This document shows positions 51,005 to 60,296 of a DNA stretch of 64,000 bases, one piece after another. The stretch's first letter is position 1, and the number at the start of each line of letters is the position of its first letter. The stretch covers positions 124,001-188,000 of the forward strand of contig NBIV01000017.1 of NCBI GenBank assembly GCA_003194525.1, in the 5' to 3' direction. The notes beneath the pieces were generated by a model, which did no database searches, had not been told where the DNA came from, and saw only the letters and a list, made by a program, of their open reading frames with translations. The DNA is from Gracilariopsis chorda (lineage: Eukaryota; Rhodophyta; Florideophyceae; Gracilariales; Gracilariaceae). The translations under genes and the position numbers were made by a program.

Positions 51005-54000
51005 TCACCCCCCATTCCCAGTCTTTGCCCTCTTCACTGGCCCTTCGTCCCTGCCAATCACATCCATCCTTCGACTCCCTTCCTCTGTTTCTCCACGCCG
51101 CCTTACTCCCATTGCGTGGCTCCTCTTGTGCGCGTTTGCATACGTGCTTTGATCAAGACAATCGGGGTTCAAAAGATTCGCAACACTAGCCACATCTTCT
51201 ACCCGATGACGTCCTTCGCTCTCCTCTTTCCCCTCATCTCCGTATCTTTGATGACCCCCAACGCCTCTCCCCTCAGTTGCGTCGCTCACACGTCCGATGC
51301 CCACTCCCGAGTAGATGCTATGGCCGAGCGCCTGATCACGATCAAATGCATAACAACTTCCGTTCGACGGCTTGTCACGACCTGGAACCGAACTCTTGAT
51401 TCTCGTCACTTGGAAGGTGCTCGCAGGATTCACCAAAGGGATAATCTCCCTGGACGTATCACTGCCAGACGCGTTACCACTCAGGTCTCTCGAATGTGGT
51501 GACAACTCTTCACTAACCTCCGCCATGTCACCGGCTGCATTATGCACCCTCCCAAAAAGTCTGCTATCTCGATGGCTCCTCTGAATAAAACCATAACTTC
51601 TCGCACTTCCTGGTCTTGTAGTTATTGAGACTGCTCTTCCATCCATCATTCTCTGTGACTCATTGGCTTCTCCAGCTTCGTCCAAGTGAGCTTCAGCTCC
51701 TAACTGCGACTTCTGAGGCCCCAAATCGCTGTCATTTGACTGCATGGCACACGCACTGAAATCTTGACTCTCGTCATTCAGTTCACCGTCTCGAGCATCG
51801 CTACTAAGTTGAGAGACTCCTCCAATAATGTGACGAACATGGTTCACACTTCCACCAACCAAAGCAGACACTGTACGACCAGCAGGTCCAACGTCACGGC
51901 TGCGTTGTTCACTACCGTGAGCCGAAGAGCAGTTGTCGCTTTGGGAATGCCGACCGAATCTCGCACCGCCGATTGACCGAACGACCGTTTGTCCGGTTTG
52001 GATGTCCTTGCTGTGATGCTGATATTCATTTGTCGCAACTCGCTCTTTCCGTTTTGCCACAAGGTTCCTGTGGCTGTCGTTCTCTACCGTGTCACTACAC
52101 TGAGAACCCTTTCCGCTTTCATTACGCGCCAAACTTCCAAAATGCGGACGGTCCTCCTCGTGGTCTGGTTCAGCGGTGGAGGAGATCTGGTCCCGATTGC
52201 GATCTGTTCCGTAGTCGCCACTAGATGTATCTTCAATGATACGTACATGTAACCCCATGGCGTTTTCCTGTTGCCCGTCGGTGAGTCCAAGTGCGTTCAC
52301 AGGCTGCTGTTGACTGTCGACACGGGGAACATCATCATTTGGGTCCTCATGATTCACAAGGCCAAACGGGTGGGGCGGGGCGAGCTGGTCATCATCTTCG
52401 TCGTCACTGCCGTGGAACAAGTTTGGATGGTTTGGATCCGTATGAGGACGGCGATCGATGTCATCCTCAGTAGGATCTTCCTCATCGTTATCCAGAACTT
52501 CTCTAGGAACTTCAACGTGGCGCATAGAGTCCTCGTTATGAATATCCTCCCCCTCGCCGGTGCGAACAAGCTCCTGCTGTTGGCCATCAATACCCAGGTG
52601 AATATTCCCGGAGCTGTGCTCCAAATCGTCCTGAACATCTTCGTCGTCATCCCGGTCGAAGCGACTACCTGAATGAGAAGAGCGACGGTGCGGCAGTTCT
52701 TCGCCACTTTCGTGTTGGTCTGGGACAAATCTATCTTCTGGTGCTGTCACGCGTATATGGGTATTCAATTCTTCGCGAGGTTCCTGCCCAAAACGATTGT
52801 CTGAGTGAATGGGACGTAAATGATGCATACTATTATCGTCAGATTGGCCAATTATGTTTTGCGAATGGATGCGTGCGCTCGTTACGTCATCACGTTCGCG
52901 AAGCTTCGAGGGATTCTCCGAATGGCTATCTTCCTGCCCACTATGGGTCGGAAGCACTTCAGGTTTTAGCCGTAAGGGTCGAGAGGCATTACTGTCGCGA
53001 CGTGGTAGATTGCGCTGCACAGCCGGTCCGTAAGGACGAAAACGTGAGCCAAGCCCATGATTTGACTCCTCGTGATGTGCTAGAGACTGCCCTGTTTGAT
53101 GTGGATCGGAGGCAGGTTCCTTTGCCTCGTGGACTGGTCGAAAATGATGAGTTTCGCTCTCCAACGGTTGGGTCGCAGGCTGGTGGTGGACGACACTGGG
53201 AGAAAACGGGGTAGCTGATGGCTTTGGCGCACGGGTAGAGCCGTTGTGGTGAATACCATAACTGCGTGAAACGGGGCCAGGTACGACCTGCTGACTGCCA
53301 GTGGTGACAACAGAGCCAGGAGTGTAGAGCTGGGCAACCGATGCATATGGTTGGGAACGAGCGGGAGGTATGGAATTCGATGAAGGCGTGTGATGCATGA
53401 CACCAGTAGGCCTGTGGCTTTGACGGATTCCGACATCCACGCTGATGCTGGTTCGAGCGTGAGTCGGACGAAGTGCATCTTGATGACGAGTGAAGTGGTT
53501 TTCATCCTGGGAGCGGCGGACTAGTGCCGACACGCTCTGTGGGTTGACCAGTGCAGCAACCTTAGGTTCTGTAGCACTGTGACTGCCAAGTTGTGAGGAC
53601 GTGTTGATGTTTACTGCAGAAGCACCTGAAGTCTGGAGTCCATCGAACGGATCTGGAAGAGCCCGAGACACAGAGGGGTAGTGAAACTGGGGGAGGTTAT
53701 CTGATCGATGAGGACGAGGTACAAGGCGGGTTGAGGAGACGTCAGGAGTTTGGTTGGCGACATGCGGCAAAGACACTTTAGGACTGATGAAGTTTGCTTG
53801 CGGCGACTGCTGATGCAATTGGTGAGAAGCTGCAATGCCTGGTAGAGCACGAAATGCAGGCTTGTGGTGAAGTTGAGATGACTGGACTGGTGTGGAAGCA
53901 GGCTCTGACCACGAGGCAATGGTGGATCGTGCAGAAGGGCGAAGCGACGAGGTCGATGGAGGAGCGGCGGCTGCGATCGGCGGGGGGGCGGATTGGGTAG

Positions 54001-54553
54001 GAGCGTTGGGGGCGGGGCGTGGCATGGATATCTTGTTGGACTTGGACAGATTGCGCCACTTGTCCTTGAGATCGACGCTGATGCGCACCGGATGGAAACG
54101 ATCTGCATTCTCACGCAAGATGACTGCCCAGCGACCCTCACCGTGCTTTTGCACACCGCTACGAAGGGCTTGGACCTCGCCCTCGGTCCACTTTATACGC
54201 TTGTGACGCCTGGACTTGTTTTGACTGACGTTAGGGCGCGTGGATGCATTGGCGGAGACGTAATTTCGTAGGACGTTGTCAATGCCGGTGCCCAAACCCT
54301 GACGCTCAAACTGGGCTCGTGCATGCTCTCGCTTCTTCTTGGCGACGGCGGCGGCGCGACGTGCGAGCGATATGGACTGTCCGCGGGCGGTGTGATTGGC
54401 GGAGGAGCATTTGCGCGAACGAGAGAGAGGAGGGGAGCGGTTGGGAGGGGCGGGACTAGGCTCCGGCTTTGGTTGTTGAGGTGTGAGTTGTGGAGTGGCG
54501 GAAACGGAGTGGTCTGCGGAACGGGCTTCGGGCGGAAGGGCGGAAGCGCTCAT
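51005..54553 (-). CDS. Very large telobox-Myb protein, telomere-repeat-binding-like
   Basis: The frame gives 1182 residues from a clear ATG. A single Myb/SANT domain at about 116-174 (RIKWTEGEVQALRSGVQKHG, then RWAVILRENADRFHPVRISV) ends in the telobox motif VDLKDKWRNL. That motif is typical of proteins that bind telomeric TTAGGG/TTTAGGG repeats or telo-box promoters. A basic stretch (RRAAAVAKKKREHARAQ) precedes it and may serve nuclear import. The remaining 1000 residues are low-complexity: Ser, His, Gln, Asp, with many His-Ser and Asp/Glu runs, no domain seen. The Myb domain is N-terminal, unlike animal TRF proteins where it is C-terminal; plant SMH/TRB proteins also carry it N-terminally but are far shorter. 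Confidence 0.85.
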   Translation of the reverse strand: MSASALPPEARSADHSVSATPQLTPQQPKPEPSPAPPNRSPPLSRSRKCSSANHTARGQSISLARRAAAVAKKKREHARAQFERQGLGTGIDNVLRNYVSANASTRPNVSQNKSRRHKRIKWTEGEVQALRSGVQKHGEGRWAVILRENADRFHPVRISVDLKDKWRNLSKSNKISMPRPAPNAPTQSAPPPIAAAAPPSTSSLRPSARSTIASWSEPASTPVQSSQLHHKPAFRALPGIAASHQLHQQSPQANFISPKVSLPHVANQTPDVSSTRLVPRPHRSDNLPQFHYPSVSRALPDPFDGLQTSGASAVNINTSSQLGSHSATEPKVAALVNPQSVSALVRRSQDENHFTRHQDALRPTHARTSISVDVGIRQSHRPTGVMHHTPSSNSIPPARSQPYASVAQLYTPGSVVTTGSQQVVPGPVSRSYGIHHNGSTRAPKPSATPFSPSVVHHQPATQPLESETHHFRPVHEAKEPASDPHQTGQSLAHHEESNHGLGSRFRPYGPAVQRNLPRRDSNASRPLRLKPEVLPTHSGQEDSHSENPSKLRERDDVTSARIHSQNIIGQSDDNSMHHLRPIHSDNRFGQEPREELNTHIRVTAPEDRFVPDQHESGEELPHRRSSHSGSRFDRDDDEDVQDDLEHSSGNIHLGIDGQQQELVRTGEGEDIHNEDSMRHVEVPREVLDNDEEDPTEDDIDRRPHTDPNHPNLFHGSDDEDDDQLAPPHPFGLVNHEDPNDDVPRVDSQQQPVNALGLTDGQQENAMGLHVRIIEDTSSGDYGTDRNRDQISSTAEPDHEEDRPHFGSLARNESGKGSQCSDTVENDSHRNLVAKRKERVATNEYQHHSKDIQTGQTVVRSIGGARFGRHSQSDNCSSAHGSEQRSRDVGPAGRTVSALVGGSVNHVRHIIGGVSQLSSDARDGELNDESQDFSACAMQSNDSDLGPQKSQLGAEAHLDEAGEANESQRMMDGRAVSITTRPGSARSYGFIQRSHRDSRLFGRVHNAAGDMAEVSEELSPHSRDLSGNASGSDTSREIIPLVNPASTFQVTRIKSSVPGRDKPSNGSCYAFDRDQALGHSIYSGVGIGRVSDATEGRGVGGHQRYGDEGKEESEGRHRVEDVASVANLLNPDCLDQSTYANAHKRSHAMGVRRRGETEEGSRRMDVIGRDEGPVKRAKTGNGG

Positions 54554-55613
54554 AAGTGGACTGGCGAGGGGCGTGAACGGAGGAGGGGCTTATGAGGGAG
54601 GGGTGTGAAACCTAAGTTATGGACGGATACACGCGGGAGCTGCGAAATGGGGTGACCCTAAACGGAAGTGGAAGAGCGCTCGTGGGGCGTTGTGGTGCAT
54701 TGCTCCGTACCTTCGGTACCTCTGTATGTGCATATTTGTTGGTGCACTCTTTCTACGACGGCAGGTGCGGTACAGTGGACGTGATCCTGGCGATTTCACG
54801 GTTTCAGATGCAGTGGGCAGCGAGAGACAGTTGGCGAGCGTCTTCCGACGGTGTTGGCGGATGGGCGAGACACGGGAGGGTGGACTGGTGTGCAACGACC
54901 AATGGGCGGTGGCTGTCCTCACCTGCGCTCAGCGCTTACAGAAGCGGCACTAATTTCATGAATTGCGATGACAACTGGGCGGTACATTTTAGCGCTGTTT
55001 TCCTTTTTTTTTTTTTTCTTTTTGGATACCAAGGATACCGAGGATACGTAGGAGGAAGGAAGAAACGTGCAGGACTGCAATTGCTTTGGGTGATGCGTCA
55101 TCGGCCGGCGCGCGTCGTGAACGACTCGCGCGAAATCGTTGAAATCAAGTCAAAAATAATGGCCGCGTTTGACGCTGAGAATGCAACACGTGGCCACACC
55201 GCACTTCGTGTAGTGCACGCACGCCGTTCCGCCTTGTTTCTTGCGCTTCGCGCCGACGCCCATGGCAGCGTGCACAGCGCTGTTCGCTGCTCTTTAAACA
55301 GCGGAGCACCACTTAATTGCGAGCATCCGCGTGCGCCCGATGCGCTTGATTTTACCGCCAACACCCCTCAAATACCCCACCGTTGCACATTCTCTCTCTC
55401 TGCACAGCCGCCCCATCGCGTCTTCCTTCCCAACATATCTCACTGTCCCATTCCTTTCCCCTTCTACGTAGTGTAGTATATACTCCTTGCATCCCAACCC
55501 CCCCCTCCCCCCACCCCCCAATCCCACCTTACCGTTGCCCAGCTCCGCACAAATCTGCACTGCATCCACCTCTGCGATACCCCTACCAATTCTAAACCCC
55601 CCCCCCCGCGAGT
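54554..55613. promoter_or_regulatory. Divergent promoter region of Myb and USP genes
   Basis: About 1.06 kb between two head-to-head starts. It has an A/T homopolymer (18 T near 55004-55022), a C-rich run just before the USP start, and CT-rich stretches near 55380-55470. No TATA box is placed with confidence. An open plus frame at 54619-55476 has no motif and is treated as chance. Confidence 0.4.
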
Positions 55614-58439
55614 ATGCCGCGACAATCAGGCGCCACCTCGGTTCTTGCTATGCCGCGCCTTCCGCACACGCGCGACCCCCCGTCAGCCCCAAAGTCTTCC
55701 CCAGGCGCTCCCACAGACGCCGTAGGCTACGCGGGCGCCTGGTTGACACCCCCGCATCCGTCTTGCATTTCTTCTCTTCCTCGTGCTCACACAGCTGGTT
55801 TCGCAAATCTTGGCAACACCTGCTTTCTCAATGCCGCCTTGCAATGTCTACTGCACACACCCCTCACCACCCTGCTGTTGTCGGCTGCGACCCACGACAA
55901 CTTCACCCCGCAAACCAATCGCTTCTGCGTCTTTTGTGCCCTCCAGGCCCTTGCCAGACAGTTGCACACCACCCCTTCACCGCGTGTCATCGCCCCAAGC
56001 GCCTTTGCCGACAACGCCCGACTCGTCTGTGCCGCATTTCGCCACGGCCGTCAAGAGGATGCTCACGAGTTTGTGCGAGCGCTGTTGGACGGTATGACCC
56101 GTGCACAGGTGTTTGGCTGTGCTTTTGGAAGGGCGGGCGGCGCAGCCGTCGCCTGGCATCGCGAAATGAATGCTGATGTTCACCGCCTCTTCGGCGGTGT
56201 ACTGCAGTCCTGCGTGCATTGTATGGAATGTGGCTTCAAGTCAATCACCACAGAACCGTTCCTGGATTTGTCGTTGGAAATCACAAGAGTTTCCACTGTT
56301 GAGCGAGCACTGGACCGATTTTGCGCCGTTGAAACTTTGCAAGGCGATAACCGTTACAAGTGCGAAGGCTGTCGTTCGCTCGTCAATGCACAAAAAAGGT
56401 TCTCCGTGCGGAGAGCGCCCAACGTGCTCACTTTACATCTGAAGCGCTTCGATCGCACGCGAAAGGATGCACGCTTTATTGCCTTTCCCAACGTTCTTGA
56501 CCTCGCCCCGTACATGTACGGAAGACCGAGCGAGGCAACCGCATTGTACAAACTTAGTGCCATACTCATTCATCAGGGCACTTCGCGACAGTTCGGACAC
56601 TACTTTGCTTATGTCCGAAACGCAAACGGTAACTGGTCCCTCAAAGATGACTCCACAAGTCGCACTGTAGATCTATCAACTGTCATGAGACAAAAAGCTT
56701 ATCTTCTCTTCTACACCAGGATCGACGACACCACTTGGCAAAAAGGAAACAAGCCCTCAAGGAGTTCCATTTCAATCTCTCGAAAAAATATTACCACCAA
56801 TGGTTTGACAACTACCAAGAATCGAAACATGTCTGAAAACCCCAACCTCGAGCACGAGAATCGTAACGCGGACGCCAAGCATGTCCGAACAGGCGATAAG
56901 CCTCCTCCTTCACCCACCAAACCCGCATTGCCACAAGCAGACAAACCTTCCCCCCCTCATAATCCATCCCAAGCAGCCACGCAGTTCAACAACGAAGAAG
57001 AAAGATTGCTTGAGCTGTCTGAAGAGAGCTCTGAAGAGGAACTAGTTCTGCGAAGAAGAAGCAAATCTCAGTCTACAAACAAATCGCAGTCAACAGATAG
57101 CTCTGATCGAGCTTCCCGTAAGAGCGATAGCCCCAAACAACTTCGCGTGGGTGTTACAGAGAATGCAAAAAGGCTTTTGAAGTCTCCTGTTAAGGCTTTG
57201 GCAACTTTAACAAGCTCTAGGAGACTCTCTGATCATAAATCTGGCAAACAAGAAGAGAGTGGTGTTCGACGATTCTTGGGACCAGTGGGAAGGCGTCTCG
57301 AGACCAGTTTGAAGTCTGGGACAAACTCTTCTGTGCCACCCAGCCCAGAGAAGCCCGAAAAGGCATCGAAGTCTTCCTCGCTCATTGAACCTGTGACGAA
57401 AGCACTTGCACCGAGGAAACTTTCCGCCCTTTCCTTCAAACGCGCTGAAGACAGACCGCGAAAACCCAAAGCAGAACAGGAAGCCGTGAATAGACGAGCT
57501 TCTGAATCTGCCACACCCGTCGAAGAACAAGTGAAGAAGGTGAATGAGAAACGATTGGATCGTAGAGTTGCCACCAGCTTGGAAGGTTTCACTGGCAAGA
57601 AGAAGTCATCCTCCGACGTGAAGGAGCCTAGGCGGTTCTTCAGCACTCTACGTCGAGAAACCAAGCATGCCGCAAAACAAGAACAAAGCGCTACTCGTGA
57701 CAGCGACGAAGATACAATACCATCCGATCCAACATCTTCTGCGGATGACGATGATACCAGAACTGCAACCCCGATGGGTTCTCAGGCAAGCGCAATTCAG
57801 ACAAGCGCACCTCAATCATCCTTGCCAAATGTAACACGTCGTTCTTCGTCGCAGGAGTCCGGTCGTCGGGCTCCGGCCCAAGATGTCCTGATTGCCGGTG
57901 GCTCTTCAGTCCAAAGGGTGATGAGACGAGTATTTGGATTATCGCCACCATCACCAAGAGCTAATAAGAATGCAGATAAGAATAAGACTGAACCTAGAAG
58001 TCCAGGAATTCCGAGCAAAGGGCAACAACAAGAAAAGTCAAAGCAAGAGCGACAGGTTAGAAAGCCAGGAGAATCCGACAAGCCCGAGCCGCCCACGGAA
58101 ACGCAAAGCAAAGTTCAGCTGCGTAGGGGTGGAGGTTCCGTCGAAGCGGACCGCATACAAACAGGAAACCCGAAGAATAAACAGCGGAGCTCATCACTGT
58201 TTAGTGCTGAAGGCGTGAACACGTGGGATTCCGATCTGCCATCTACTGGGGGCGATGCACCCAGTGGGACACTGAAGAGTTTTGCGAGATCGAAAATTGT
58301 GAAGAGACGACGTGCGAATGATGCACTGGACGCAGAATATGATCGCGGCAAACCGAAGAAAGCTCGACAAAAGGTTGTCCCTGTATCATCTTTGAAAGGC
58401 AAAAACGTTTTTGATGCTCTCGCGGAACGGAAGCGGTAA
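55614..58439 (+). CDS. Ubiquitin-specific protease, USP36/USP42/UBP23-like
   Basis: The 941 residues start at the ATG after the C-run. The catalytic domain (about 60-370) has the Cys box GFANLGNTCFLNAALQCLL with Cys70, RQEDAHEFVRALLDGM, two C-X2-C zinc pairs (SCVHCMECG and YKCEGC), APNVLTLHLKRFDR, and the His box QFGHYFAYVRNANGNWSLKD with His329 and nearby Asp. A long basic and Ser-rich tail follows (about 370-941, Lys/Arg/Ser/Glu, RRFLGPVGRRLE-like patches), as in nucleolar USP36-type enzymes. It would trim ubiquitin from nuclear or nucleolar proteins. A TAA ends the frame. No intron is seen. Confidence 0.92.
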   Translation: MPRQSGATSVLAMPRLPHTRDPPSAPKSSPGAPTDAVGYAGAWLTPPHPSCISSLPRAHTAGFANLGNTCFLNAALQCLLHTPLTTLLLSAATHDNFTPQTNRFCVFCALQALARQLHTTPSPRVIAPSAFADNARLVCAAFRHGRQEDAHEFVRALLDGMTRAQVFGCAFGRAGGAAVAWHREMNADVHRLFGGVLQSCVHCMECGFKSITTEPFLDLSLEITRVSTVERALDRFCAVETLQGDNRYKCEGCRSLVNAQKRFSVRRAPNVLTLHLKRFDRTRKDARFIAFPNVLDLAPYMYGRPSEATALYKLSAILIHQGTSRQFGHYFAYVRNANGNWSLKDDSTSRTVDLSTVMRQKAYLLFYTRIDDTTWQKGNKPSRSSISISRKNITTNGLTTTKNRNMSENPNLEHENRNADAKHVRTGDKPPPSPTKPALPQADKPSPPHNPSQAATQFNNEEERLLELSEESSEEELVLRRRSKSQSTNKSQSTDSSDRASRKSDSPKQLRVGVTENAKRLLKSPVKALATLTSSRRLSDHKSGKQEESGVRRFLGPVGRRLETSLKSGTNSSVPPSPEKPEKASKSSSLIEPVTKALAPRKLSALSFKRAEDRPRKPKAEQEAVNRRASESATPVEEQVKKVNEKRLDRRVATSLEGFTGKKKSSSDVKEPRRFFSTLRRETKHAAKQEQSATRDSDEDTIPSDPTSSADDDDTRTATPMGSQASAIQTSAPQSSLPNVTRRSSSQESGRRAPAQDVLIAGGSSVQRVMRRVFGLSPPSPRANKNADKNKTEPRSPGIPSKGQQQEKSKQERQVRKPGESDKPEPPTETQSKVQLRRGGGSVEADRIQTGNPKNKQRSSSLFSAEGVNTWDSDLPSTGGDAPSGTLKSFARSKIVKRRRANDALDAEYDRGKPKKARQKVVPVSSLKGKNVFDALAERKR

Positions 58440-59103
58440 CAGTTATGGCAATTAGCTACCCTTGAGTCCTCTTGAATGAGCAAGAGGGAAACTAATTGCA
58501 GTTTTGCCAGCGTGGTTGAACTTTTTTTTTGAGGTATCTAATGTGCAGACCCTGATGTTTAACGGTTTTGGGGGATCTGCCGCTCGCGATGTTCGTTTGT
58601 TTTGGCTATGTATAGCTGTAGGTCTTTTTGTCGTAGTCAAACACGATCTATCATCTTCGGACTACAAAATCCAGCAAATCTTGACTTCGAAAAGCATGTA
58701 TAGTAGCTCACGGCTACTCGGCCTTCCGCCTTCAAAGGCAAACTAATGAACTAAACAGAAAACAGTAATAGTTATTCACGCTATTCCCTTACTACTCCTC
58801 GTAAGATATTCAGTTGACTCAGGCCAAGTGGGATCTGTGTCACCGTAATTGGCTTCTCAGTAAGAGAAGTCTGTACATTCATGTAGCCGTTACTTTTGAG
58901 ACCTCTGCAGTTCCCAGACAACTGAGTGCACTCGAAAGATATCCAGAATCACTTAGCTGGCCCAGTAAACTTCAACTGTTCCTGGTAGTGAAGCTTGGCG
59001 AGCTCACTCGCAGGTACCTTGCGACGACTGTTATGTTCAGCGAATTACCGAAAGTAGTCTTTATACGTCACGACGGATGACATACATCGTCCTTTGTTCT
59101 GCG
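58440..59103. other. Intergenic, no gene seen
   Basis: Convergent 3' flanks of the USP and TMCO1 genes. No frame or motif stands out. Confidence 0.45.
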
Positions 59104-59822
59104 CTAATCAGTACCCACTTTCCGTTGCTGTCTTGCAGCCATTCTGGAGGGGTTCAGGATGGACTTTGGAGATGTGAAACCAAGTAGCTTGGGGATATTT
59201 GACTTGATACCCATGGTGCACAAAGTATAAATGAAGCCAAACGAGCATTGATAATAGTCGTTCCCTTGTAGACCCCGGAAGGAGAGTGCCTGAATAATCT
59301 TAATTGGCAAGAACGGCAGGCGTGCCACCACATGGCCGGTCCACGCAGCCGCCACCATTCGATAAAGGAGAAGGAAAGAGAGCCCTATCAAGACGCTGCT
59401 TCGCATTTTTAAGCCGTCCATCTTTTGGCTTGCTTGCTTCAACTCTTCTTCCAGACGGTCAATTGACTTCTCATGGGACTTGCGCTTCTCCACCGAGACT
59501 ACCTTTCTGTCCTCCTTTTCAACTATTTGCAGCTAGGGTCAGATATGCGGTTTGGTGCATTTTTCGAGAGGAGGACTGGAGCTGAGCACTTACGTTTCTT
59601 ATTCAGTTCTCGCACACGATCGCAGGCACGAACATAATCCTTTGTGCTGTACACGAGAAGATACGAGAGTACTGATCAGCTCACTGTGTTAGACAGTTGC
59701 ACAATTTGAATAGAATTGGATTTCTGTGGTCTGTGGTGATGTAACATACGTTCGGCTAGTAAAGTGGCAACCGTGACGATCCCCACAATCACGAAGGCGC
59801 CGTAGGCATCCGCAAGCGTCAT
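59104..59822 (-). CDS. TMCO1: TMCO1 homologue (EMC3/TMCO1 family), three exons
   Basis: Exons are 59822-59750, 59671-59594 and 59522-59104, with GT-AG introns of 78 and 71 nt. The spliced product is 189 residues, almost the length of animal TMCO1. It starts MTLADAYGAFVIVGIVTVAT, joins to LLAELLSYLLVYSTKDYV, and runs through a coiled coil (ELNKKLEKED, SIDRLEEELKQASQKMD) to KMRSSVLIGLSFLLLYRMVA, VVARLPFLPIKIIQALS, DYYQCSFGFIYTLCTMGIKS and NIPKLLGF. TMCO1 is an ER membrane protein of the Oxa1 superfamily, part of the multipass translocon and proposed as a calcium-release channel. The open frame extends 62 codons upstream of my start (to 60008), but family length favours 59822. The gene ends with TAG. 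Confidence 0.92.
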
Positions 59823-60008
59823 GTTAAGGAAAGCCCAGCTCAGTGCGCACAAACAGGCCTGAAAACTGAACAATGAATCGAGCTTTTCCTGAAGCTTTGG
59901 GGGTGGTTGTAAGGATGGGAGGTGGTCTTCAGTCGAAGGCTGGCCAGAAGCTGAGAGCGAAGTGGAGAGGCGAAGAGGGCCTGCGCGCGGTAAGGCTCGC
60001 TCGGTCAC

Positions 60009-60296
60009 TGCTGAGATAGCGATTCAAGAACAAGAGGCGCTTGCAAACGCGCCGTGGACATGGGGGCGGAGCCACGTTGCCAACGTGGAATACCGTTAAA
60101 TGGTGTAAGCCCCGACCGCATGACAGCGCCGGAGCCGCTTGAGTCAATCAACGTGCGCAGATGTCGACAATGCGAGCATGATCGCTGCGGCTTCCCCTCG
60201 ATAACACATTAAGAGCGTCACCAGACGCACCCTGCCGCCAGCCTGCCCCTCGCTCGGCGATCCTGTTCGTCTCTCTCACACCCACACAGGCCCGTC
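60009..60296. promoter_or_regulatory. Divergent region upstream of BiP and TMCO1
   Basis: A short interval between the TMCO1 side (minus) and the BiP start (plus). It includes GCCACGTTGCCAACGTGG near 60070-60090, an imperfect palindrome with CCACG/CGTGG half sites, reminiscent of ER-stress-type elements (CCAAT-N9-CCACG halves). The link to the unfolded-protein response is an inference from the gene, not shown. Confidence 0.3.

Noticed and set aside
54619..55476. A 285-codon plus frame upstream of the USP gene
   Set aside because: It crosses homopolymer tracts, has no domain, and occupies the divergent promoter region.
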